Of a stretch of DNA of 14,753 nucleotides, positions 7,240 to 14,448 are shown piece by piece. The notes under the pieces were generated by a model, which had not been told where the DNA came from, did not search any database, and saw only the letters and a program-made list of their open reading frames with translations. Position numbers and translations under genes: made by a program. Positions within the stretch are counted from its first letter, which is position 1. Every line of letters starts with the position of its first letter. The stretch is from UBA5862 sp002408105. GTDB lineage: Bacteria; Pseudomonadota; Gammaproteobacteria; Pseudomonadales; UBA5862. The stretch spans positions 1 through 14,753 of the forward strand of contig JAXHVB010000141.1 of assembly GCA_034189125.1 (NCBI GenBank), read 5' to 3'.

Positions 7240-7665
7240 ATGGGCCTGATGGATGGGATCTTGGATTGGCGTCTGGTGCTTGCGGGCACTGGTTGGTTGA
7301 CCGCGGCCTTGATCGCCGGAGCCACTTGGGTGCGCGTACGCCGGGTGGAGCACCGGTTGAGGTGCCAGATCGACACCTTGACTGCGGCGCTGGCCACCAA
7401 CGAAGCCGGCACGCACGGGGTGGGCAAGGCGCTTGGGCGCCTTGAGCAGCGGCTTGGCCTGACCAATGCACGCCAACTGGAACTCGAGCAACGCGACCTG
7501 GGGCAGTACAGCTACCGGCAGGCTGCGAAGCTGGCCAACATGGGCGCCAGTGATGAAGAGTTGGTCGAGAGCTGTGGGCTTTCCGCTGTCGAGGCCCGAC
7601 TGGTGCGCCTGCTGAACCAGCGGCCGGCCGTGGCGACGGCCAATGTCAGTGAGGCGCTCGCTTAG
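7240..7665 (+). CDS. DUF2802 family membrane-anchored protein
   Basis: This 141-residue protein has one predicted transmembrane helix near the N-terminus (about 12-30), a short basic stretch, a probable coiled coil (about 33-86) and a C-terminal helical region. The C-terminal segment, from about YSYRQAAKLANMGASDEELV to GLSAVEARLVRLL (90-126), matches the DUF2802 pattern and reads like a helix-turn-helix: alternating small and acidic residues, then GLS-x-x-E-A-x-L. Family members occupy this place after cheW in Pseudomonas, but I know of no established function. GGAGAG at 7225-7230 precedes the ATG by 9 bases; an in-frame ATG three codons later (7249) is an alternative. The gene ends head-on against the next one with overlapping stop codons. 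Confidence 0.78.
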   Translation: MGLMDGILDWRLVLAGTGWLTAALIAGATWVRVRRVEHRLRCQIDTLTAALATNEAGTHGVGKALGRLEQRLGLTNARQLELEQRDLGQYSYRQAAKLANMGASDEELVESCGLSAVEARLVRLLNQRPAVATANVSEALA

Positions 7666-8054
7666 GCTTCCTTTCCAGCAGGGCCAACAGAGCCGACAGC
7701 CGCAGCGGCCGGCTTGCTGCGGGTGGGGCCCTCCAGCCGCGCGGTGTCCGCGCGCGCGTGATCATCGGTCCGCGGGTCTTTGCCTTCTAGGTGATAGACC
7801 AACGCCAGGACTTCAGCGACCGCCACGTACAGTTCCTCCGGTATGGTCGCATCCACTTCAAGGGCAGTGAGCAAACGGGCGAGCTCGGGTTGCTCGTAGA
7901 TCCGCACCCCAGTCTCAACGGCACGCTCGATGATCGCATCGGCAACGGCACCGGTGCCGTTCGCCACCACTTTGGGGGCATCCGGCGGGGTGTAGCGCAG
8001 GGCTGCGGCATGGCGCCCGGCTTCTTGCTCTTGGGGCTGTTCAGATGGACACAT
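7662..8054 (-). CDS. Stand-alone FlhB cytoplasmic-domain protein
   Basis: This 130-residue soluble protein matches only the C-terminal part of FlhB, the export-gate switch protein of the flagellar type III secretion system. The matching segment spans about 17-90: ALRYTPPDAPKVVANGTG, then AIIERAVETGVRIYEQPELARLL and IPEELYVAVAEVLALVY. FlhB's membrane region and the NPTH autocleavage site are absent, so the protein resembles the fragment left after FlhB cleavage. A variable Ala/Pro-rich tail of about 40 residues follows. The start at 8054 is supported by GGGAGG on the - strand (8063-8068), 8 bases upstream; the frame is open to 8096, but no comparable site is seen there. The gene overlaps the end of the FliK-like gene by 14 bases, so the two are probably co-translated. 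It could modulate the hook-length switch, by inference. Confidence 0.85.
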   Translation of the reverse strand: MCPSEQPQEQEAGRHAAALRYTPPDAPKVVANGTGAVADAIIERAVETGVRIYEQPELARLLTALEVDATIPEELYVAVAEVLALVYHLEGKDPRTDDHARADTARLEGPTRSKPAAAAVGSVGPAGKEA

Positions 8055-9174
8055 GAATCCGGCCTCCCGACTGTCCGGCCTGTGTCTCGGGTGCACGCAC
8101 TTGTGCGCCGAAACGTTCTAGGGAGATTCCACGCTGGGCGAGTCCGGCACGCAGCTGCGGTTCATGGGCCCTTAAGCGCGCTTCGGTTCCTGGGCGTTCT
8201 GACCAAAACTGCACCTCAACCTGCTGGGCCTTCAGGCGGATGCATGCACCCATGGTGCCGAGCTGTGGCAAGTCCATGCACAATTGAATTTCCCACTCGG
8301 CTGAGTGCGGTGTCCGAGACGACCGGTGCGGTTTTCGCAAGTGCAGCTGGACATTGTGGTACTGGTCACCCAATTGGACTGGCAAGTTCGCTTGCGCAAA
8401 CAACGCCCGGTTGTCCTGTGGCTCGGCCTGGGTCGCGGACGATGTCGTCGCACCGGCCCGATCGCGAGCCGGCGCTGGCTGGATTTGGGACAGGGTTTCG
8501 TTGACACGCTGGAGCAGTTGACGGGCCGCGGGCTCAGAGAGCGTGGGGCCAGGTGGTCGCAGAGGATGAGCATCGGCGCTGCCTCCTGTAGGCTGTGCAG
8601 CCCTTGAAAGCACCGGCATCAACCAGGCCTGCAACTCACGGAGCACGCGCGGGAATTGCGCCTCGGGTGCAGCGCGTGAAGCCGCCGGCACGCCGGGCCC
8701 GGGCGACAGCTGAGCCAGTATGCGGCTGCGCAGGGCCCTCGAATCGGCCAACTGCGGCGGGGTTGCGACCTGTGCAACCAGCAGTTGCAGCAGGTTGGCG
8801 AATGGGGCTGGGGCTTGCGGCAGCAGGGCAGCGCTCAGGTGAAGTAGCTGAGCGATGGGTGGTGGTGGCACCGAGGCTGCGGGCGGTGGTGCGGCAGCTG
8901 GTGGAGTCCGCGGTGCTAGCGAACGGGCCGGCGCGGGGGCTGGAGCGGTCCCGGCCTCGCTGGTTCCTCGGGGGGGCTGACCGGACGGCCGAGCCCCACC
9001 TGGAGTGCTCTCCAGGGGTGCGGGGCCTCCAGCTGAGCGGGCTGCTGTCGCGTCCATGGGTGCCAGGATGCGCAGCAGACCAAGCACCTGGGCTGCGTCC
9101 AAGACTCGGGGAATTGCCATACCCAAGGTATCGGCCAGCCGGGCAGCGCCTTGAGGGGCAGCCCCCGTACCCAT
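8041..9174 (-). CDS. FliK-like hook-length control family protein
   Basis: This 377-residue protein has a long Pro/Ala-rich N-terminal region, with proline runs at about 78-106, and a C-terminal FliK (Flg_hook) domain at about 262-357. The domain contains LPVQLGDQYHNVQLHL, the core WEIQLCMDLPQLGTMGACIRL (294-314, Trp294), VEVQFWSERPGTEARL and RAGLAQRGISLERF. FliK measures hook length and acts on FlhB to switch export specificity. Here it lies beside a detached FlhB C-domain, which suggests that the pair works together. A true fliK usually lies with the fli genes, so this is probably a paralogue. The start is uncertain: ATG 9174 is the longest choice, while ATG 9120 (MAIPRVLDAAQVL) gives 359 residues and would leave room for a leader. 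Confidence is high for the family and moderate for the start. Confidence 0.82.
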   Translation of the reverse strand: MGTGAAPQGAARLADTLGMAIPRVLDAAQVLGLLRILAPMDATAARSAGGPAPLESTPGGARPSGQPPRGTSEAGTAPAPAPARSLAPRTPPAAAPPPAASVPPPPIAQLLHLSAALLPQAPAPFANLLQLLVAQVATPPQLADSRALRSRILAQLSPGPGVPAASRAAPEAQFPRVLRELQAWLMPVLSRAAQPTGGSADAHPLRPPGPTLSEPAARQLLQRVNETLSQIQPAPARDRAGATTSSATQAEPQDNRALFAQANLPVQLGDQYHNVQLHLRKPHRSSRTPHSAEWEIQLCMDLPQLGTMGACIRLKAQQVEVQFWSERPGTEARLRAHEPQLRAGLAQRGISLERFGAQVRAPETQAGQSGGRIHVSI

Positions 9175-9178
9175 GGCC

Positions 9179-9184
9179 TATAAT
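9179..9184 (+). promoter_or_regulatory. Candidate -10 box of the ccm operon promoter
   Basis: A perfect TATAAT sits in the 57-base spacer between the divergent FliK-like gene and ccmA, 47 bases before the ccmA start. No good -35 box lies at the usual 16-18 bases; TTGAGG at 9151-9156 is 22 bases away. The assignment is therefore tentative, or the promoter is activator-dependent. On the other strand the same stretch can be read as TTGCGG-17-TTATAG facing the FliK-like gene. Confidence 0.45.
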
Positions 9185-9196
9185 GCCGCCCTTTGC

Positions 9197-9216
9197 GTCG
9201 CCGCAAGCGGTGCGAC
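9197..9216 (+). other. Small hairpin in the ccmA leader
   Basis: GTCG-CCGC-AA-GCGG-TG-CGAC can fold into an 8-base-pair GC stem with a two-base loop and a two-base bulge. It lies between the candidate -10 box and the ccmA start. No U-run follows, so it is not an intrinsic terminator. It could affect mRNA stability or translation, or it may be chance in GC-rich DNA. Confidence 0.35.
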
Positions 9217-9231
9217 CCAGTGGCCTGAACT

Positions 9232-9867
9232 TTGACCGACCCCTTGCTTACAGTCCGTGGAATCGAGGTGGAACTCGACGACAGGCCCCTGCTCAGTGGC
9301 TTGGGATTTTGTCTGCGTGCCGGCGATTTGGTGCAGGTTTGCGGCGCCAACGGCAGTGGCAAGACCACGCTCATGAGGGCCTTGGCAGGGCTGGTGCCAC
9401 TGGCGGACGGAGAGGTCCTGTGGAGGGGGCGGCGTGTGCAGCGGCAATGGGGTCGGTTTCGCGCTGAGCTGCTGTTCATCGGCCACAGGCTGGGCCTCAA
9501 AACCGGCCTGACGGCTGAGGAAAACCTGCGACTGGTCGCTGGAGTCAAGGCCCCGGTGGTGGCCAGGGATTGGCGCCAGTGCCTACTGGCGGTGGGTCTA
9601 GGTTCCGCGGCGCGAATGCCGGTCTGGCAGCTTTCTGCGGGCCAACAGCGCCGGGTTGCGTTGGCCCAGCTGGCTGTGAGCCCGGCCACACTGTGGCTGT
9701 TGGATGAGCCGTTCACTGCCTTGGACCCTCAGGCTGTGGCCTGGGTTGAGGCTCAACTGCAGCGCCACCTTTTGGCGGGCGGGGTTGCAGTGGTCACCAG
9801 CCACCAACCGCTGTCGGCGCATCTGGGCGCCAGACAACTGGAGCTGAACGTCCAAGATGTCGACTGA
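9232..9867 (+). CDS. ccmA: Cytochrome c maturation ABC transporter ATPase CcmA
   Basis: CcmA is the cytoplasmic ATPase of the CcmABCD complex; ATP hydrolysis releases heme-loaded CcmE for cytochrome c assembly. The 211 residues carry Walker A GANGSGKT (38-45, Lys44), the ABC signature LSAGQQRR (134-141), Walker B LWLLDEP (Asp158, Glu159), a D-loop ALDPQ and the switch His191. Length is typical. The start is a TTG: an in-frame TGA at 9226-9228 lies directly upstream and there is no ATG or GTG before the conserved LLTVRGIEVELDDRPL. TTG 9232 is therefore the earliest possible start; TTG 9244 is an alternative. No clear Shine-Dalgarno is visible. This is the first gene of the ccm operon and overlaps ccmB by 11 bases. 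Confidence 0.95.
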   Translation: MTDPLLTVRGIEVELDDRPLLSGLGFCLRAGDLVQVCGANGSGKTTLMRALAGLVPLADGEVLWRGRRVQRQWGRFRAELLFIGHRLGLKTGLTAEENLRLVAGVKAPVVARDWRQCLLAVGLGSAARMPVWQLSAGQQRRVALAQLAVSPATLWLLDEPFTALDPQAVAWVEAQLQRHLLAGGVAVVTSHQPLSAHLGARQLELNVQDVD

Positions 9868-10567
9868 GCATTCACTGCCAGCGGCGCCAATGGGGCTTGT
9901 GCCGCTTGCTGGCCTGATTTGTCGGCGAGAGTGGCTGCTCGCAGTGCGATCGCCCGCCCAGGTGTTGAATCCACTGGTGTTCTTCGTGCTGGTGATTGCG
10001 ATGTTCCCCCTGGGCATTTCGCCCGCGCCTGAGGTGTTGGCCCGCATCGCCGGCGGCGTCATCTGGGTGGCGGCACTGCTCGCGGTGCTGCTGAGCCTGG
10101 AGTCGCTGTTTCGCGAAGACCGGGATGAAGGCGTTCTGGAGCAACTGCTTGTCAGCCCGCACCCACTTCCCTTTGTGGTGCTGGTAAAAGTATTGGTGTA
10201 CGCGCTGCTGGTGGGTGGTCCGTTGGTGCTGATGTCCCCCGTTCTCGGGCTGATGTTGTCGCTGCCGCCAGCGACCTATGGCACCCTGGTCGCTGCGCTG
10301 CTGCTGGGGATGCCTACGCTGTTTCTGCTGGGGTCGGTGGGCGCTGCATTGACTGTGGGCTTGCGCCGGGGCGGATTGCTGCTGGTGCTGCTGGTGCTGC
10401 CGTTGTACGTGCCGGTGCTGGTGTTCGCCACTGCGGCCGTCGACGCTGCGCAGCTGGGGATGCCGGTGCGCGGGCATTTGGCATTGCTCGGGGCATTGTT
10501 GGCATTGATGTTGGTGGTGGCACCGGTTGCCGCAGCGGGGGCGCTGCGGGTGACGAGCGAGGAGTAA
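9857..10567 (+). CDS. ccmB: Heme exporter/CcmABCD complex membrane protein CcmB
   Basis: CcmB is the membrane partner of CcmA. The 236-residue protein shows six hydrophobic segments at about 36-56, 66-84, 106-130, 141-165, 172-193 and 206-228. Between the second and third lies the conserved cytoplasmic motif FREDRDEGVLEQLLVSP (85-101), the likely CcmA contact. The ATG at 9857 lies inside ccmA, with GGAG 13 bases upstream. This gives about 12 residues more than the ATG at 9890 (MGLVPLAG..), whose product of 225 residues is closer to the usual family length, so either start is possible. The gene is very rich in Leu/Val codons (GCTGGTGCTG runs), as expected for its helices. Confidence 0.94.
   Translation: MSTEHSLPAAPMGLVPLAGLICRREWLLAVRSPAQVLNPLVFFVLVIAMFPLGISPAPEVLARIAGGVIWVAALLAVLLSLESLFREDRDEGVLEQLLVSPHPLPFVVLVKVLVYALLVGGPLVLMSPVLGLMLSLPPATYGTLVAALLLGMPTLFLLGSVGAALTVGLRRGGLLLVLLVLPLYVPVLVFATAAVDAAQLGMPVRGHLALLGALLALMLVVAPVAAAGALRVTSEE
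10559..10564 (+). promoter_or_regulatory. Ribosome binding site of ccmC
   Basis: GAGGAG overlaps the last codons of ccmB and lies 7 bases before the ccmC ATG at 10572. It supports that start and couples the two genes. Confidence 0.65.
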
Positions 10568-10571
10568 CGCG

Positions 10572-11324
10572 ATGGGTTGGTTGGCGACCTGGTATCACCG
10601 TTGGGCCTCACCGCCCTGGTTCTATCAAATGAGCGGGCGCTGGACCCGGGGTTTGATGGGCTTGGCGCTGCCGTTGCTGTGCGTGGGTACGCTGTGGGGG
10701 TTGGCGTTTGCTCCGGCCGATTACCAGCAGGGCAACAGTTTTCGAATCATTTATATTCATGTCCCGGCTGCCATGGTGGCCCAGTCCGGGTACATCCTTA
10801 TGGCCAGCGCGGGGTTGGTGGGGCTCGTTTGGCGCCTCAAGGTGGCGGACGTGGTGCTGCGCAACTGCGCGCCGATCGGGGCGGCGATGACGTTTCTGGC
10901 GTTGGCGACCGGTTCGATCTGGGGCAAGCCCACCTGGGGCGCCTGGTGGGTCTGGGACGCTCGCATCACCTCCATGCTGGTACTTTTGATGCTGTACCTG
11001 GGTGTCATGGGGCTTGGCTCGGCGTTTCGCAACGAGCAGGCCGCGGGCCGTGCGAGTGCGATTCTTGCTCTGGTTGGGGTGGTCAACATCCCCATCATCA
11101 AGTACTCAGTTGAGTGGTGGTACTCTTTGCACCAGCCAGCGACCTTCAGGCTCACGGAAAAACCAGCCATGCCGGTGGAGATGTGGGCGCCGCTGTTGGT
11201 CATGGTGCTTGGGTTCTATGCGTTTTTCGGGGCAGTGCTGCTCGCACGCAGTCGAGTGGACTTGCTTGATCGCGAGCGCCGCAGTCGATGGGTTCGATCC
11301 TTGGTCGCAGAACATGCAATTTGA
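10572..11324 (+). CDS. ccmC: Heme-handling protein CcmC
   Basis: CcmC is an inner-membrane protein of the heme-handling (HHP) family that presents heme to the apo-chaperone CcmE. The 250 residues contain six hydrophobic segments and the tryptophan-rich WWD motif WGKPTWGAWWVWDAR (118-132). Two flanking periplasmic histidines that ligate heme in the family are visible: His63 in YIHVPAA and His187 in SLHQPATF. Length and motifs are normal. The ATG follows a strong GAGGAG. The end overlaps the ccmD start by 11 bases. Confidence 0.96.
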   Translation: MGWLATWYHRWASPPWFYQMSGRWTRGLMGLALPLLCVGTLWGLAFAPADYQQGNSFRIIYIHVPAAMVAQSGYILMASAGLVGLVWRLKVADVVLRNCAPIGAAMTFLALATGSIWGKPTWGAWWVWDARITSMLVLLMLYLGVMGLGSAFRNEQAAGRASAILALVGVVNIPIIKYSVEWWYSLHQPATFRLTEKPAMPVEMWAPLLVMVLGFYAFFGAVLLARSRVDLLDRERRSRWVRSLVAEHAI

Positions 11325-11484
11325 TTCCTTTTCCACTTGGTTGCAGATGGGCGGACACGGTGGCTATGTCTTTGCCGCCTATGGCATCGCCTTCGCGGTG
11401 CTGGTCTACCAGGGCCTGGCGCCGCTGCGAAAGCGCCGGGCGTTGCGCAGGCGGCTGATGGCCTCCTTGGAAGGAGAGCGCTGA
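11314..11484 (+). CDS. ccmD: Small heme-complex subunit CcmD
   Basis: CcmD is a small single-helix protein that stabilises the CcmC-CcmE adduct and helps release holo-CcmE. The 56-residue product has MGGHGGYVFAAYGIAFAVLV (about 12-31), a typical CcmD start-of-helix pattern. A strongly basic cytoplasmic tail follows (RKRRALRRRL). The frame is open far upstream inside ccmC. I chose the ATG at 11314 because it gives the normal CcmD size and places the family motif at the right distance. It overlaps the ccmC stop by 11 bases, and its TGA shares one base with the ccmE ATG. Confidence 0.9.
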   Translation: MQFDSFSTWLQMGGHGGYVFAAYGIAFAVLVYQGLAPLRKRRALRRRLMASLEGER

Positions 11485-11933
11485 TGCACCCGCTGCGGCG
11501 TCAACGCCTGTTGCTGGTTGTTGCCGGTCTTGTGGCCGCCGCGGTGGCGGTGGCCTTGGCGCTGGTTGCGCTCAACGAAAACATCAACCTGTTCTACAGC
11601 CCGGTCCAGGTGGCTGCGGGCGAGGCGCCGGCAGGGCGGCCCTTTCGGGTTGGTGGAATGGTGGTCGAAAACAGCGTAGCGCGCTCGGGCGACACCCTGG
11701 ACGTGCGCTTCGCAGTGACTGACTACGAGGCCACTGTGGCGGTGCGGTACCAGGGCATCCTCCCGGACCTGTTCCGTGAGGGCCAGGGGGTGGTGGCGAC
11801 CGGGCAGTTGAGCCCCGAGGGCGAATTCGTCGCGACCGAGGTGCTCGCCAAACACGATGAAAAGTACATGCCCCCTGAAGTCACTGCGGCTCTGGAGCAA
11901 AGTGGAGCCTACCAGCGGGCCAACTCTCAATGA
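11484..11933 (+). CDS. ccmE: Periplasmic heme chaperone CcmE
   Basis: CcmE binds heme covalently in the periplasm and delivers it to CcmF. The 149-residue protein has a basic N-terminus, one membrane anchor (about 8-30) and an OB-fold domain (about 45-120). The heme-binding motif is KHDEKYMPPE, with covalent His124 and axial Tyr128 (H-x-x-x-Y). A variable tail follows. The start at 11484 is supported by AAGGAGAG at 11471-11478 and by a one-base overlap with the ccmD stop. The upstream in-frame extension to 11337 lies inside ccmD and is rejected. The stop overlaps the ccmF start as ATGA. Confidence 0.96.
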   Translation: MHPLRRQRLLLVVAGLVAAAVAVALALVALNENINLFYSPVQVAAGEAPAGRPFRVGGMVVENSVARSGDTLDVRFAVTDYEATVAVRYQGILPDLFREGQGVVATGQLSPEGEFVATEVLAKHDEKYMPPEVTAALEQSGAYQRANSQ

Positions 11934-13903
11934 CCATCGAGCTGGGCCACTTCTCTGCTGCGTTGGGGATGGCAGTGGGACTCTTGTTGGCGGTGCTGCC
12001 GCTTTGGGGCAGCCACCGCAACCAGGCTTCCTGGATGCAGTTGGCGCGGCCGTTGGCGACCCTGCAGCTGGTGCTGGTTGCCATCGCCTACCTGGCACTG
12101 ACCCGCGCGTTTCTCGTCGACGACTTTTCGGTCGCCTATGTGGCAGCGAATTCGAACACCCAGCTTCCCACGGTGTACAAGTTCAGCGCCGTTTGGGGGG
12201 CACACGAAGGGTCGCTGCTGCTGTGGCTGTTGTTCTTGACCCTGTGGACAGCGCTGGTGGCCCGGTTCAGTCGCCACCTGCCGCTGCCACTGGTGGCCCG
12301 TACCCTGGCGGTGCTGGGTTGGGTCGCGGTCGGCTTTCACCTGTTTCTGTTGCTCACCTCCAACCCCTTTGAACGGCTGTTGCCAGTGCCCGCGATCGAA
12401 GGGCAGGACCTCAACCCGCTGCTGCAGGACCCTGGGCTGGTGATTCACCCACCCATGCTGTACCTCGGCTACGTGGGTTTCGCCGTGCCCTTTGCGTTTG
12501 CAGTCGCGGCGCTGCTTGGGGGCCGTCTCGATGCCGCTTGGGCAAGGTGGTCCAGACCCTGGACGAACATGGCCTGGGTGTTCCTGACCCTTGGCATCAC
12601 CCTGGGAAGTTGGTGGGCATACTACGAACTCGGTTGGGGTGGCTGGTGGTTCTGGGACCCGGTGGAAAACGCGTCCTTTATGCCCTGGCTCACCGGGACT
12701 GCTTTGGTGCATTCGTTGGCTGTGACCGAGAAGCGCGGTGCGTTCAAAGGCTGGACGGTACTGTTGGCGATTTTCACCTTTTCCCTGAGCTTGCTCGGCA
12801 CTTTTCTGGTTCGCTCGGGCATCCTCACCTCCGTGCACGCCTTCGCTGTGGATCCGACCCGTGGCGCCTTCATCTTTGCATTTCTGGTGGTTGTGGTTGG
12901 CGGATCACTGGCGCTGTTCGCCTGGCGTGCACCGAGCCTTTCCGGTGCAGTGCAAATGTCGGGTTGGTCCCGGGAAACCCTGCTGCTGATCAACAACCTG
13001 TTGTTGACGGTGAGCGCCCTCTCTGTGTTGGCAGGAACCCTGTACCCCCTGGTGTTTGAAGCCTTGAGCGGTGGGCGCAAGGTGTCGGTGGGTCCGCCGT
13101 ATTTCAACGCTGTCTTCGTGCCGCTCATGGCGTTGCTGATGCTGGCGATGGCGCTGGGACCCTTGATGCGTTGGCGCTCGACTGCGCTGGCGGACCTTCG
13201 AGCCCGTCTGCTGTGGGTGATTGGCGCCGTGGCCGTGGCCGTGGCCGCTGGCCCCTGGCTGTTGGGCCATGCCTGGGTGCCGGCGACCGCTGCGGCGATC
13301 GGTCTCGCCGTCTGGCTGATCGGTGGACTGGTCGCGGATCTGTGGCGCCAGGCCGGGTTGCTGCGGGGCAAAGGGGGTGTGGCGCGACTCGGGGCCGGCT
13401 ACTGGGGCATGCAGTTGGCCCACCTGGGGGTCGCTTTCACTGCGCTCGGTGTGGTGCTCGTGAGCCAACACAGCACAGAGCAGGACCTGCGGATGGCGCC
13501 AGGTGACAGTGTGGAGCTGGCGGGTTACCGACTCACCTTCGAAGCCGTGGACGCCTATTCAGGCCCGAACTACGAAGCGCAGCGCGGCCGTTTCCTGGTG
13601 GCTCACCCAGACGGCGGCCAAAGCCTGCTGCTGCCCGAAAAGCGGCGTTACCTCGCCCGCGGCAATGTCATGACCGAAGCCGGGATCGATCCCGGTGCCA
13701 CGCGTGACCTCTACATCGCGCTCGGCGAGCCACTGGCGGGCGGCGCCTGGGCGGTCCGGCTGCAGTACAAGGCTTACGTCCGATGGATCTGGCTCGGTGG
13801 GGTGCTGATGGCGGCCGGTGGCGGCCTGGCGGTGGTGGATCGGCGCTATCGGTTGAAGCGCCAACGCAACCCGGTCCCGGCAGCAGCGAGCGGAATCGCC
13901 TGA
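11930..13903 (+). CDS. ccmF: Cytochrome c heme lyase subunit CcmF
   Basis: CcmF takes heme from CcmE and attaches it to the CXXCH motif of apocytochrome c with CcmH. The 657-residue protein is strongly hydrophobic with many membrane helices. It carries the HHP-family WWD motif GWGGWWFWDPVEN (235-247). His173 (VIHPPMLYLG), His261 (ALVHSLAVTEKRG) and His303 (SVHAFAV) sit at the same positions as in the well-studied E. coli protein. His498 in MQLAHLGVA probably matches its fourth conserved histidine. A periplasmic domain lies at about 512-615 before the last helix. Length is normal. The gene overlaps ccmE by four bases and the ccmG start by one. Confidence 0.97.
   Translation: MTIELGHFSAALGMAVGLLLAVLPLWGSHRNQASWMQLARPLATLQLVLVAIAYLALTRAFLVDDFSVAYVAANSNTQLPTVYKFSAVWGAHEGSLLLWLLFLTLWTALVARFSRHLPLPLVARTLAVLGWVAVGFHLFLLLTSNPFERLLPVPAIEGQDLNPLLQDPGLVIHPPMLYLGYVGFAVPFAFAVAALLGGRLDAAWARWSRPWTNMAWVFLTLGITLGSWWAYYELGWGGWWFWDPVENASFMPWLTGTALVHSLAVTEKRGAFKGWTVLLAIFTFSLSLLGTFLVRSGILTSVHAFAVDPTRGAFIFAFLVVVVGGSLALFAWRAPSLSGAVQMSGWSRETLLLINNLLLTVSALSVLAGTLYPLVFEALSGGRKVSVGPPYFNAVFVPLMALLMLAMALGPLMRWRSTALADLRARLLWVIGAVAVAVAAGPWLLGHAWVPATAAAIGLAVWLIGGLVADLWRQAGLLRGKGGVARLGAGYWGMQLAHLGVAFTALGVVLVSQHSTEQDLRMAPGDSVELAGYRLTFEAVDAYSGPNYEAQRGRFLVAHPDGGQSLLLPEKRRYLARGNVMTEAGIDPGATRDLYIALGEPLAGGAWAVRLQYKAYVRWIWLGGVLMAAGGGLAVVDRRYRLKRQRNPVPAAASGIA
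13226..13243 (+). repeat. Hexamer microrepeat (GCCGTG) x3 in ccmF
   Basis: Three exact tandem GCCGTG units encode (Ala-Val)3 in a transmembrane helix of CcmF. A partial fourth unit follows. Copy changes here would stay in frame, so the repeat is a possible but unproven site of length variation. Confidence 0.6.
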
Positions 13904-14448
13904 TGTCCTGGACCCGTGTGGTGCCGCTGGCGATTTTTGTCGTCCTTTGTGGGTTCCTTTTGTTTGGCCTGTTCCAGGACCCGTCACGGCTGCCCTCGCC
14001 GCTGCTCGGGCAGCCCTTGCCCGAATTTGAGATGTCGGCCTTGGGTGATCCCGAGCGGATGCTGACCCGCGACGATTTGGTGGGCGAAGTGGCCTTGCTG
14101 AACGTGTGGGCCACCTGGTGCCCATCCTGTCGTGCAGAGCATGCCGTGCTGTTGGAGCTGGCACGACAGGGCGTTCCCATTTATGGGATCAACTACAAGG
14201 ATGACCGCGCCGCGGCTCAGGCCTGGCTCGAACGTGACGGAGATCCTTACCGGGCCAGCGTATTCGACCCTCGTGGCCGGCTCGGACTCGATCTCGGTGT
14301 TTACGGCGCTCCCGAGACGTTCGTGCTCGATCACGAAGGGGTGATTCGTCACAAGCGCGTGGGTGTGGTTGACGAGCGCGTTTGGCGACAGGAAATCGAG
14401 CCTGTGGTGCGGGCACTGCGGACCGAGGCCGGCAGTCCAGCGCCATGA
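13903..14448 (+). CDS. ccmG: Thiol:disulfide oxidoreductase CcmG/DsbE
   Basis: CcmG is a membrane-tethered periplasmic thioredoxin-like reductase that keeps apocytochrome c and CcmH cysteines reduced for heme attachment. The 181-residue product has an N-terminal membrane anchor (about 7-24), the active site WATWCPSCR (Cys73, Cys76) and the cis-proline motif GAPETF (Pro137). GVPIYGINYKD (90-100) is a CcmG-specific segment that distinguishes it from general thioredoxins. Length is typical. The frame is open upstream into ccmF to 13783; the ATG at 13903 overlaps the ccmF stop by one base and places the anchor correctly. It overlaps ccmH by four bases (ATGA). Confidence 0.96.
   Translation: MSWTRVVPLAIFVVLCGFLLFGLFQDPSRLPSPLLGQPLPEFEMSALGDPERMLTRDDLVGEVALLNVWATWCPSCRAEHAVLLELARQGVPIYGINYKDDRAAAQAWLERDGDPYRASVFDPRGRLGLDLGVYGAPETFVLDHEGVIRHKRVGVVDERVWRQEIEPVVRALRTEAGSPAP

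Noticed and set aside
8595..9467. A 290-codon + strand open frame running through the FliK-like gene and into ccmA
   Set aside because: It is the complement of well-supported genes, is Arg/Pro/Gly-rich without family motifs, and would bridge a divergent promoter region.
10381..10425. GCTGGTGCTG-rich tract in ccmB as a tandem repeat
   Set aside because: It is imperfect and explained by Leu/Val codons of a transmembrane helix.
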